The translations under genes were made by a program, and so were the position numbers. The notes under the pieces were generated by a model. That model worked only from the letters and a program-made list of their open reading frames with translations. It was not told the DNA's origin and did not search any database. 35,565 bases of DNA from Thermoleophilaceae bacterium (GTDB lineage: Bacteria; Actinomycetota; Thermoleophilia; Solirubrobacterales; Thermoleophilaceae), in contig JACCSF010000188.1 of the NCBI GenBank assembly GCA_013813135.1, positions 1-35,565 of the forward strand. Direction: 5' to 3'. Positions within the stretch are counted from its first letter, which is position 1; every line of letters starts with the position of its first letter. Of the stretch, positions 24,463 through 31,290 are shown in pieces.

Positions 24463-24836
24463 TGGACGTCCTCCTTCGTGCTCTGGATGGCCTGTTCAGG
24501 CGCTGGCGGGGTTGCCTCCTGAGCCTTGCTCCTGCCAGCCAGCGCCAGCGCTCCGGCGATTGCTGCGTACGCCACGGCCACGATCAAAGCCGCGAGCCAG
24601 AGGCCCATCCCGGTGGCGAGTGCGGCGATCAAGCAGGCGGTCAGTGCACCCAGGGCAAGCAGGCCGACAAGTCCAGCTCCCCCGAACATGCCTGCACCGA
24701 GGCCGGCCTTCTTGCCCTTCTCGGCCATCTCGGCCTTGGCCAGCTCCAGCTCCTGTCGGACGAGCGTGGTCGTCTGGTTCGACAGCTCCTTGAGCAGCTC
24801 GCCGACCGGGCGCTCGTGCAGATCGCTGTCTGACAT
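24426..24836 (-). CDS. Phage-holin-like / Actinobacterial Holin-X family membrane protein
   Basis: 136 residues. The N-terminus RPVGELLKELSNQTTTLVRQELELAKAEMAEKGKKAG is the Holin-X/DUF1469 signature. Two membrane helices follow (GGAGLVGLLALGALTACLIAALATG and WLAALIVAVAYAAIAGALALAG), then a polar tail. Despite the family name it is a chromosomal envelope protein commonly found beside DUF3618 genes, not evidence of a prophage. ATG at 24836, 2 nt after the stop of the upstream gene. Confidence 0.88.
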   Translation of the reverse strand: MSDSDLHERPVGELLKELSNQTTTLVRQELELAKAEMAEKGKKAGLGAGMFGGAGLVGLLALGALTACLIAALATGMGLWLAALIVAVAYAAIAGALALAGRSKAQEATPPAPEQAIQSTKEDVQWAKTRAKSARK

Positions 24837-24838
24837 CG

Positions 24839-25330
24839 CTACACCCCCTCGGAAGCGGGTCGCTGACCCGCGAACGTCTCGTGGCGCTGGCTCTCGTAGC
24901 GGCGGCTCTCGTAACGCTCCTGGCTCGAAGCCTTCAAGAACCTCGAGGCCACGAAACCGAGCGCAAGGCCTCCGGCGACGATGGCCCAGGGTTGCTTGCG
25001 TCCGAAGTCCTCGAGGTCGCGCAAGATGCGGTCGGCATCAGACTCCTGCAGGTAGCGGCCGAGTCGCTCGGCGCGATGCGCTGCTTGATCGGCCAGCTGC
25101 GCGGGCTTGTCCTTGCCCTGCTTGCGTAGCTGCTCGCTGACCGTGCGGACGTCCTGCGCGGTTGATGCGACCTGCTCGCCCGCCTGCGTCGAGCGCTGAT
25201 CCACCTGCTCGCGCAGCCTGTCCTTCGCCTGCCCGGCCGCCTGCTGGGCCTTCTCCTGAGTTTGGCCAGCGACCTCTTGGACCTTGTCCTTAGCCTGGTC
25301 GGACGGTCTTGTCGATGTCGCGTCCTTCAT
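24839..25330 (-). CDS. Amphipathic-repeat protein with one membrane helix
   Basis: 163 residues. The first 90 are Gln/Ala/Lys-rich amphipathic repeats (KDKVQEVAGQTQEKAQQAAG, AKDRLREQVDQRSTQAG) like LEA or CsbD-type stress proteins. Then DADRILRDLEDFGRKQPWAIVAGGLALGFVASRFLKAS forms a regulatory-looking linker plus one membrane helix, a layout shared with the ElaB/DUF883 group of ribosome- and membrane-associated proteins. The C-terminus repeats YESRRYESQRHE. ATG at 25330 overlaps the preceding stop (ATGA). Function unknown. Confidence 0.78.
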   Translation of the reverse strand: MKDATSTRPSDQAKDKVQEVAGQTQEKAQQAAGQAKDRLREQVDQRSTQAGEQVASTAQDVRTVSEQLRKQGKDKPAQLADQAAHRAERLGRYLQESDADRILRDLEDFGRKQPWAIVAGGLALGFVASRFLKASSQERYESRRYESQRHETFAGQRPASEGV

Positions 25331-25857
25331 TCGAGGTCCCCCTTGCTCTCGGTCGATCCAGTGGCCCTTGCGGGGTCAGTTCCAGCGTCCCTCGCTTGGC
25401 CGGTCTGCGGTTCCTCGGCGCGGCCCCGAGTCACAGCGGCCTGCGAACTCGGCTCGCGCTGGTCGTCAACGAAGGCTTGGCCCTTTGGTTCATTGGCTGC
25501 GGCAGACCGTCGCCGCTTTAGGACGGCGAGCCCGGCAGCCCCAGCCGTCAGGGCGAGCGCGACCGGACCCTTCTTCGATCGCCCGAAGTTTCGCGAAGAG
25601 ATCAGGCCGGCGGCCGCCGCCACGAGCCCCGCTAGCCGCCCCTCCGGTTGTCGGCGCCGGCCGATGCTCGCCAGGCCACCGCTTCGGGCGCGCGAGTGGC
25701 GTCGAGCTGGCGTGAACGCCCTCCGAGAGGGTGTCGGCACCGAGCCCAAACCACGTGCCTTGGAAGCACGCGAACTCCGGCTCCGACGGCTTGCCACACC
25801 CTTAGGTCGCGTTTGGTCCCTCACCGTTCGCCACCCGCTGCCACTGAGAGCCGCCAA
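25327..25857 (-). CDS. Basic protein with two short hydrophobic segments, start uncertain
   Basis: The frame is open from a TTG at 25857 (176 codons). The likely functional part is LAGLVAAAAGLISSRNFGRSKKGPVALALTAGAAGLAVLKRRR, two helices around a basic turn, followed by a polar tail. The first 75 residues are Arg/Ser-rich with weaker codon bias, so the true start may be further in, although no good ATG or Shine-Dalgarno is seen. The stop overlaps the next ATG, so it belongs to the operon. Function unknown. Confidence 0.55.
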   Translation of the reverse strand: MAALSGSGWRTVRDQTRPKGVASRRSRSSRASKARGLGSVPTPSRRAFTPARRHSRARSGGLASIGRRRQPEGRLAGLVAAAAGLISSRNFGRSKKGPVALALTAGAAGLAVLKRRRSAAANEPKGQAFVDDQREPSSQAAVTRGRAEEPQTGQARDAGTDPARATGSTESKGDLE

Positions 25858-25890
25858 CGCACCGGCCGCGCGAGTACTCCAGCGCAGGAC

Positions 25891-26622
25891 TCAGTCATCC
25901 TCGACCTCGATCTGCTCCTTGCGCACCTGCTCGGAGACCTGCTGCTCCTCGACGTCGACGTCCTTCCCGAGCCGCACGCGTTCCTTTGGCACCGCCCGCT
26001 TCTCAACCACCGGCTCCTCCTCGTGCAGCACCACCTCGTGCTCGGACTCCGAGATGTCCGGGCCGCTGGTTGCCTCGTCAACCTTCTCGTCGGTGATCGG
26101 CTCGCGCTCGATCCGCGCCTTCTCGCGCCGGACGGGCACCTTCTGCTGGACCTCCTCGGTGACCACGTATTTGCGCAGACGCACCCGGCCCTTCTCCCGC
26201 TCCGTCTTGCCGACTCGCAGCTCCTCCTCTGACCGAGTCATCGCGTCGTCGCCGCTGACGCTGTCCGTGCGATCGCCTTCCTGCAGCCCCGAGCCGGAAC
26301 CCGGATCGGAGTAGTCGAGCCCATAATGGTCGTAGAGCTCTGCCTCCTCCGATTGTGAGAGCTCGCCGTTCGGGTCGATCTTCGGCGCGTCTGTGACCTG
26401 GTTTTTTGCGAACGCGACACGCACGTCTTCGCCGGCCGGTTGCGCATCCGAAAGCGGAACGAAGTTCGACTTCATCCCGAACAGCCCTGTGTTGACCAGC
26501 GCCCACTCGGGCCTGCCGGTTTGCCGATCGAGATAGACCTCCTCAAGCGTGCCGATCTTCTCCTCGTCGCGACCGACGACTGTCCGCCCGCGCCACTCGT
26601 ATGCCTCAGTTACCTGTATCAC
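25891..26622 (-). CDS. PRC-barrel / DUF2382 (YsnF-type) stress protein
   Basis: 243 residues from GTG at 26622, which has AGGAGG five bases upstream; the frame extends to 26763 but without such a signal. A PRC-barrel occupies residues 1-95 (WRGRTVVGRDEEKIGTLEEV, then PEWALVNTGLFGMKSNFVPL). A linker with acidic EF-like DPNGELSQSEEAE follows. The C-terminal DUF2382 domain contains ELRVGKTEREKGRVRLRKYV and EEPVVEKRAVPKERVRLGKD. Such proteins are general-stress components in bacilli and actinobacteria; molecular role unknown. First gene of the leftward cluster and divergent from the phosphatase fusion. Confidence 0.9.
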   Translation of the reverse strand: MIQVTEAYEWRGRTVVGRDEEKIGTLEEVYLDRQTGRPEWALVNTGLFGMKSNFVPLSDAQPAGEDVRVAFAKNQVTDAPKIDPNGELSQSEEAELYDHYGLDYSDPGSGSGLQEGDRTDSVSGDDAMTRSEEELRVGKTEREKGRVRLRKYVVTEEVQQKVPVRREKARIEREPITDEKVDEATSGPDISESEHEVVLHEEEPVVEKRAVPKERVRLGKDVDVEEQQVSEQVRKEQIEVEDD

Positions 26623-26792
26623 CCGCTCCTCCTGCGGTTCGCGCTGCTCTTCGTATTCCGTGCCCTGACCGGGTTGATCGAAATCCGCGCACCCTGCTCT
26701 CGTCACGTAAGTGGGACCTAATGTCCGGGGCAGGTTGTTCCAGTTCGCGTAGGCGGGCGCCATGATGTTGGTGCACCGATGGCTTCATCGCC

Positions 26793-28190
26793 GTGAGTCC
26801 GAAGAAACAGACAGAGCTACGCCGGGCCGACGCGCTTCGAAACCGCGAGCGCATCCTCGACGCGGCCGAGCGGATGCTTGAGCGGTCGCCGTCTGCCAGC
26901 CTTGCCGACATCGCCGCAGCCGCCGGTGTCGCGCGGTCCACGCTCCACCGCCGCTTCCGCACGCGCGATGAGCTCCTCGCCGCGGTGCGCGACCGGCCAC
27001 ACGAGCAGAGTCAGGAAAGCTCTCTACGCTCGCTTCCGGCGGGGCGCCTGGGTCGCGGGCGACCGATCAGCCTCGATGCGATCCAGGTCTTCGACGTCGT
27101 GCCTCCAGCCGTGCTACCTGAGCAGCTTGTCGCCGAGGCGCAGCGGATCGCCAAAGTGCCGGTCGCGCTGTACGTGCTCGACATCGATGGAACGCACCTA
27201 CTGCACATGGCCGGACCGCATCGGCTTGGGCAAACGATCGAGGCTCCGTTGGCGATCGGTCCCGAGCTCGACGCCGACGGGCTCTCACAGCTGCGCGAGC
27301 AACTCGCCGTGCGCCGCGGCATCGAGATCTCCGCCCTGTGGCTGCGCGGACGAGCAAACGGCGTGATGATCGCCTTCGGCCGCCCGGCCGAGCCGCTCAC
27401 CGAGCTAGCCCGCCAGGCCGCCGCGGCGGTCACCCTCGCGGATCGCTACACCGACGCCTTCGCCACAGCGCAACGCCGCAAACAGCCGAAGGCCGCTGCC
27501 GAGATCCAGCAGAGCCTGCTGCCCCCACGAATCGTCCGTGTCACCGGTGGGGAGATCGCCGGAAATGTACTTCCAAGCTACGAAGTCGCCGGCGACTGGT
27601 TCGACGTGATCGAGAACGCCGACGGTATCTGGATCACCGTCGCCGACGGGCTCGGAGGCTCGACCCGGGCAGCGGCCAGCAGCGCCGTAGCGCTCGGTGC
27701 CCTACGAGCCAGCCGGCGTAGCGGAGCCGGCATCAGCGAAGCCCTCATCGTGATGCACCAGACGCTTCGGGAGATGCCGGGGCCGCGCGCGGAGATGACG
27801 GCGGTCGCCGCGCGCTGGGACCCCGCCACGAACGAGCTCAGCGTCGCGAATTGCGGTCATGTCGCGCCCGTGATCCTGCGCGGCGACGCTGATGTCGAGC
27901 ACGTCCGCGGTCCCCACGCGCACGGGCTCGGGGGACGGGCCAGCCCCAAGCCCGTCGAACGGTCGACCTCGCTCGCGCCCGGCGACCGCCTCGTGATCGT
28001 GTCCGACGGCGTGATCAAGTCCGGCCAGGGCAAGGCCGGCCTCGGCGTCGAGGGGCTCGTTCGAGCTGCGCTTCGATCCGAGCGCGAGACCGCCGCCGAC
28101 ACCGTCCGAGAGGTCCATAAGGCCGTCCTGGACTCAGCCGGAGGACAGCTCTCGGACGACGCGACGGCCGTCTGCCTGTCCGTCGAGTAA
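26793..28190 (+). CDS. TetR-type HTH / GAF-like / SpoIIE-PP2C phosphatase fusion
   Basis: 465 residues from GTG at 26793. Residues 15-68 are a complete TetR-type helix-turn-helix (RILDAAERMLERSPSASLAD, VARSTLHRRFRTRDELLAAV). Residues 95-225 look like a GAF-type sensor (PVALYVLDIDGTHLLHMAG). After the linker QQSLLPP, typical of SpoIIE/RsbU phosphatases, residues 250-465 are a PP2C domain with metal-binding Asp in AGDWFDV (268, 271), VADGLGGS (285), VSDGV (405) and LSDDATAV (455/456). RsbU-type enzymes dephosphorylate anti-anti-sigma factors. Joining one to a TetR DNA-binding head is unusual. It is divergent from the stress cluster, separated by 170 nt, which it may control. Whether it acts on DNA, on a phosphoprotein or both is unknown. 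Confidence 0.88.
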   Translation: MSPKKQTELRRADALRNRERILDAAERMLERSPSASLADIAAAAGVARSTLHRRFRTRDELLAAVRDRPHEQSQESSLRSLPAGRLGRGRPISLDAIQVFDVVPPAVLPEQLVAEAQRIAKVPVALYVLDIDGTHLLHMAGPHRLGQTIEAPLAIGPELDADGLSQLREQLAVRRGIEISALWLRGRANGVMIAFGRPAEPLTELARQAAAAVTLADRYTDAFATAQRRKQPKAAAEIQQSLLPPRIVRVTGGEIAGNVLPSYEVAGDWFDVIENADGIWITVADGLGGSTRAAASSAVALGALRASRRSGAGISEALIVMHQTLREMPGPRAEMTAVAARWDPATNELSVANCGHVAPVILRGDADVEHVRGPHAHGLGGRASPKPVERSTSLAPGDRLVIVSDGVIKSGQGKAGLGVEGLVRAALRSERETAADTVREVHKAVLDSAGGQLSDDATAVCLSVE

Positions 28191-28286
28191 CCCTACGCCG
28201 TCGCCACGCTTGCCGAGGTGTGCGATGCGGGCACGGTGCGTTTCGACGGACTCGACCTCACGTTGCCTGACGGCGCCGACGGCTGA
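28191..28286 (+). other. Coding-like in-frame extension after the phosphatase stop
   Basis: Directly after the TAA (28188-28190) the same frame continues for 31 codons, PYAVATLAEVCDAGTVRFDG..., to TGA at 28284-28286, with strongly GC-biased third positions. The PP2C domain is already complete before the TAA, so this is either the tail of a former longer protein, the relic of another gene, or a readthrough extension. Confidence 0.35.
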
Positions 28287-28292
28287 CGAGCC

Positions 28293-28601
28293 CTAGTGAC
28301 GGTGGCCGGTCATCCAGTGAGCCAGGCTCATCAGCACGTGGCGCGACCACGCCCAGCGGAAGAGCACGGCCACGGCGGCGAAGGTCGCCACCCCGAGCAG
28401 GACGCGCACACCGAGCCCGACGCCTTGCATGCCGAAGGCGACCGTGAGCGCGATGCCGACCACGATCCCAAGCACCGCGAGGCGCAGGTCATTGAGCCCG
28501 CGCTTGACGCTGAGTTCGGCAGTTCCGGCCACCCCCACCTCGGCCGCGAGCGTGACCTTGGCGGTCTTCGGCGGGCGCTTGGCGGGCTCGTCGTCGACCA
28601 T
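28293..28601 (-). CDS. Small two-helix membrane protein, function unknown
   Basis: 102 residues from ATG at 28601 (a TTG two codons earlier is possible). A polar N-terminus is followed by two helices, LAVLGIVVGIALTVAFGM and VRVLLGVATFAAVAVLFRWAW, and a His-rich end (HVLMSLAHWMTGHRH) that could bind metal. Its 5' end abuts the right-hand repeat beside the tRNA gene. Codon use is normal for the window. Confidence 0.75.
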   Translation of the reverse strand: MVDDEPAKRPPKTAKVTLAAEVGVAGTAELSVKRGLNDLRLAVLGIVVGIALTVAFGMQGVGLGVRVLLGVATFAAVAVLFRWAWSRHVLMSLAHWMTGHRH

Positions 28602-28612
28602 CGCCAAGGGAG

Positions 28613-28733
28613 TCTAGGTCGCAAATCGGTCGCAAGCCGCGTTTTGAGCGCTGCCCTCCCCGGTCGCAGCGGGCGGTGCCTGCGGCTCTACAATGCCGTT
28701 CGCAGTACCACTCGCGCCCGTAGCTCAGTGGAT
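28613..28733 (+). repeat. Right copy of the tRNA-Arg upstream repeat
   Basis: Partner of 21348-21467, same orientation. It holds GGTCGCAA at 28617-28624 and 28628-28635 (11 bp apart) and GGTCGCAG at 28662-28669, the -10 TACAAT, and the first 20 nt of the intact tRNA. Confidence 0.75.
28689..28694 (+). promoter_or_regulatory. -10 element of the tRNA-Arg gene
   Basis: TACAAT, 19 nt before the mature 5' end. No clear -35 is found at the normal spacing. The element is conserved as TACAAA in the truncated left copy. Confidence 0.45.
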
Positions 28734-28786
28734 AGAGCGCTGCCCTCCGGAGGCAGAAGTCGCAGGTTCGAATCCTGCCGGGCGCG
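28714..28786 (+). tRNA. tRNA-Arg (anticodon CCG)
   Basis: 73 nt forming a full cloverleaf: acceptor GCGCCCG with CGGGCGC, D-arm GCTC...GAGC, anticodon stem CTGCC with GGCAG around the loop CTCCGGA (anticodon CCG, reading CGG), and T-arm GCAGG-TTCGAAT-CCTGC. The discriminator is G and the 3' CCA is not encoded. CGG is a frequent Arg codon in GC-rich genomes. The 3' half is duplicated at 32218-32263 and the 5' end at 21448. Confidence 0.97.
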
Positions 28787-28789
28787 TCG
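28744..28789 (+). repeat. 46-bp direct repeat, proximal copy (att-like, inside tRNA-Arg)
   Basis: Identical to 32218-32263, same orientation. It runs from tRNA nucleotide 31, at the anticodon loop, through the 3' end plus 3 nt. This is the classic crossover segment of tRNA-targeting tyrosine integrases. Confidence 0.85.
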
Positions 28790-28941
28790 GCGAGTTCCGC
28801 ACGCTAGAGCGAGATGGGTCTACCAGGTCGAGCGGCGAGGCAGAAGTCAAACCCGGTGTTGATCCAGGGCGCCTGTAACCCGCGGCTGGGCGGAGTCCCG
28901 ATCGCCGGAGAGAGCTGCGCGGAGGGAGGCCCCGCCGCGGG

Positions 28942-29409
28942 CTAGGGGCGCGTCGTGGGCTCCGCGTCCAAGATGCCTCGGATCTCGTCGAGCGCTGTCT
29001 GCTCCTCGGCGCTGACCTGCTTTCCGCCGATGCCGATGAAGCCTCCCTCCTTGTGGGCCTCCGCGGCAGCCTGAGCCACCGCGACCACGAAGCGCTTGTA
29101 CTCCTCGACATCCCCCGCGGAGCCCTTCTCGCCCCAAAGCGCCTCTCGCAGTCGCTCGCCGCTGACCGCCGCGATGTCACCCCCACCCTGCAGCTGCTGC
29201 GGGTTGACAGCGGGCGGCGAAGAGACGAGAGCGTCGAGAAATTCGCTCTCGCCCTGAGTCCGCCGCGCCTCGGCGTACACCTGTGCCATGGCGAGGCTTT
29301 CGCGAATCGTTCCGCCCCGCCCGGCAGCCACAACCCTCATCCCAGCCAACACCGGGCCCTCCACCACGGTGGACCATTCCTCGGCGTTGAAGTCAGCCTT
29401 GCTCGTCAC
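28942..29409 (-). CDS. Conserved hypothetical soluble protein
   Basis: 155 residues from GTG at 29409 with GGAGGGG just upstream. Helical. The N-terminus FNAEEWSTVVEGPVLAGMRVVAAGRGGTIRES and the later GDVEEYKRFVVAVAQAAAEAHKEGG recall an actinobacterial family of unknown role that I have seen described only as hypothetical. No catalytic motif. It is the first gene downstream of the tRNA, inside the att-like repeats. The 155-nt gap to the tRNA has no gene. Confidence 0.75.
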   Translation of the reverse strand: MTSKADFNAEEWSTVVEGPVLAGMRVVAAGRGGTIRESLAMAQVYAEARRTQGESEFLDALVSSPPAVNPQQLQGGGDIAAVSGERLREALWGEKGSAGDVEEYKRFVVAVAQAAAEAHKEGGFIGIGGKQVSAEEQTALDEIRGILDAEPTTRP

Positions 29410-29574
29410 TGCCCCTCCTGGGCTCCGAGTTCGCGTCCACGTGCACTACCCGGTGGCAGGGGCAGCAATCCTCGACAGCCGCGGGCGGGGTCGTGGCGCC
29501 AGATCGCATTCAAGCGAAACAATCCCGACGTTCAGGTAACGCGAGGGGCCGGTGCCGGTGGCAGTGCGCCGGGC

Positions 29575-30429
29575 TCAGCGCATCATCTGCATCGCGGCGC
29601 CGTGGGGGTCGCCGCTGTCGTGCGTCGCGCTGTCCGGTGTGGCGAATCCCGGCACGTCGGCGGGCACGAATGCCACGCCGAGGCCGAGCGCGAGCAGCAG
29701 CACGGCTACGGTTGTGCGCGCGGCGGCCGGCCAGGGCAGCAGTTTCTCGCCGGCGATGAACGCGGCAATCAGCGCCATCCAGCCGAGGCTCATCACGCCG
29801 ATAGCGAACAGCGCCGCCATCAGCGCCCAGCAGCAGCCCAGGCACCAGGCGCCGTGCCGCAACCCGAGCTCGAGGCCACCCCACCGGCCGTGGCGCCAGC
29901 GCTCCGCGAGGAACATCATGGGGCTGCGACACTTCACGAGGCAGGCCTGCTTGAGCGGTGTCAACTGATAGAGGGCCGCAGCCACGATCACCCCGCCGGT
30001 CAGATAAGGGCCCGCCTCATCCCACGCCAGGAATGCCGGGTCGATCGCGCGAGCCAGCTCGATCAGGCCGTACGCGCCTAGGCCCGCTCCTGTCCAGACA
30101 CACAGGTAGCCGGCCACGAACAGCAACGTAGCGTCCGGCGCCGCCCCCTTCCCTCGCGAGCGATGGCCCGCCCGCAGCCGGTCGTACATCAACACGGTGG
30201 GAGCCACCGACGGGAACATCATCGCCGCCATCATGGTCACCCAAACGGTGATGTAGAACCCGAGGCCTCCGAGGTCCATGCCCGGCACCGATTCCATGCC
30301 GCCCATCCGGTCGTCGGTGACCAGCCAGGCCACCAGGGCAAGCGCGAGCAGCAGGCCCAGCAGCCCGAGCTGGGCACGCTCGAGCCGAAACGTCCCAGCC
30401 GAGCGCTCACTGAGCCGGGCTGCCTCCAA
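29575..30429 (-). CDS. DUF2182 integral membrane protein (predicted metal-binding)
   Basis: 284 residues, about seven helices. The DUF2182 hallmarks are present: TVWVTMMAAMMFPSVAPTVLMY, LTPLKQACLVKCRSPMMFL and GAWCLGCCWALMAALFAIG, with conserved Met and Cys in the membrane. The last 25 residues are His/Met-rich (HDSGDPHGAAMQMM). The Met/Cys/His content suggests a metal such as copper, but no transport has been proven for the family. Start TTG at 30429, 2 nt after the DUF1326 stop, so co-transcribed with it. DUF2182 and DUF1326 genes are often paired. Confidence 0.9.
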   Translation of the reverse strand: MEAARLSERSAGTFRLERAQLGLLGLLLALALVAWLVTDDRMGGMESVPGMDLGGLGFYITVWVTMMAAMMFPSVAPTVLMYDRLRAGHRSRGKGAAPDATLLFVAGYLCVWTGAGLGAYGLIELARAIDPAFLAWDEAGPYLTGGVIVAAALYQLTPLKQACLVKCRSPMMFLAERWRHGRWGGLELGLRHGAWCLGCCWALMAALFAIGVMSLGWMALIAAFIAGEKLLPWPAAARTTVAVLLLALGLGVAFVPADVPGFATPDSATHDSGDPHGAAMQMMR

Positions 30430-30431
30430 GG

Positions 30432-31037
30432 CTAGGCCGCCCAGGCGAACGGGCTGGCGAAACCGGAGCGACCCTCGTAGGCGAACTCCATACCGAACGC
30501 GCTCAAATGGGACTTTGTCGCTCTGGCGATCGCGAAGTCGTCTCCGGCTGGGTGGAAGATGCCGACAAGTCTCGCCGGCTGGCCGTCCTCCTTGCCGAAC
30601 GGCACGATCTCCGTCACCTCCACCTCGCCGTCTTCGCCCACCTTGATGCGGTGGGTGCCGTTCTCGTGGGAGACCTCCATCGACACCCGCTCCACGCCCA
30701 GCTGCTCCCCGACGAGCGGTCCCAGGGCCTCCATCGGCCCGCCGAGCTGACCGCCGAACACCGCCGCGAGCTTGTCGGCCTGCTCGTCGGACGCCTTGTC
30801 GTCGATCAGCACACCGAGCCGCCAGTTCCCTTCGCTCATCACCTTCGGGGTATCCCCGACCGCCGCGACGGTCAGACCGCTCACGTCTACGCCCTCAACC
30901 TCACCGGACTCCACCTGAAAAACCAGGAACGCGTGACAGCGGTCGCGGTCCGCACCCAAGTCGAGCGAGACAGTGCACGGGCATGGCACGTCGCAGGAGC
31001 AGTTCTCGAAGTACTGGCCTTCCAGCTTCCAACCCAT
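30432..31037 (-). CDS. DUF1326 domain protein
   Basis: 201 residues, cytoplasmic. The N-terminus WKLEGQYFENCSCDVPCPC has the family's Cys cluster (C-x-C-x3-C-x-C), a likely metal site. The conserved middle contains AAVFGGQLGGPMEALGPLVGE. ATG at 31037 with AGGAGGA upstream and a near-consensus promoter at 31064-31093. Together with DUF2182 it probably forms a two-protein metal-handling unit; the specific metal is not known. Confidence 0.9.
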   Translation of the reverse strand: MGWKLEGQYFENCSCDVPCPCTVSLDLGADRDRCHAFLVFQVESGEVEGVDVSGLTVAAVGDTPKVMSEGNWRLGVLIDDKASDEQADKLAAVFGGQLGGPMEALGPLVGEQLGVERVSMEVSHENGTHRIKVGEDGEVEVTEIVPFGKEDGQPARLVGIFHPAGDDFAIARATKSHLSAFGMEFAYEGRSGFASPFAWAA

Positions 31038-31063
31038 GCCGTCCTCCTCGATCGCTTGGACCG

Positions 31064-31093
31064 ATTATCCGCCCGCCGAGCCGCCGGAGTCAA
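31064..31093 (-). promoter_or_regulatory. Near-consensus promoter of the DUF1326-DUF2182 genes
   Basis: On the minus strand, TTGACT (31088-31093), an 18-nt spacer and GATAAT (31064-31069); each box matches the sigma-70 consensus at five of six positions, the strongest promoter in the window. Predicted start near 31057, 20 nt before the ATG. Confidence 0.65.
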
Positions 31094-31290
31094 GGGCACG
31101 CCGCGGAAGAGCACGACAGGTGGTGACCGGGAGGCTTGCTGCAGAGCTTCCGAGATCAGAGTCGCAGCGAGGTGCTTACCGGAATCACCGCGGATGCCTC
31201 AGGTAGACGTTGTGCCATCAGCCGCACGGCGAGCCATGGCTGCAGTTGTCCCAGCCCCACTACGGCCGGAACGCCGCGCAGGTCCCGTCC

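Noticed and set aside
24426..24836. Holin-like gene as evidence of a prophage.
   Set aside because: It belongs to the chromosomal Actinobacterial Holin-X family next to DUF3618; no phage structural, lysis or integrase gene is nearby.
25729..25801. A 73-nt stretch with GGGTGT...ACACCC ends and a 5-bp stem, 7-nt loop hairpin at the anticodon position, looking like a tRNA on either strand.
   Set aside because: There is no TTCRA-type T-loop and no matching T-arm or D-arm pairing on either strand, and it lies within the open frame of a stress-cluster gene.
28839..28848. A 10-nt GGCAGAAGTC match to the tRNA-Arg just downstream of the gene, as a third tRNA fragment.
   Set aside because: Too short, and the sequence after it does not continue the tRNA; probably chance.
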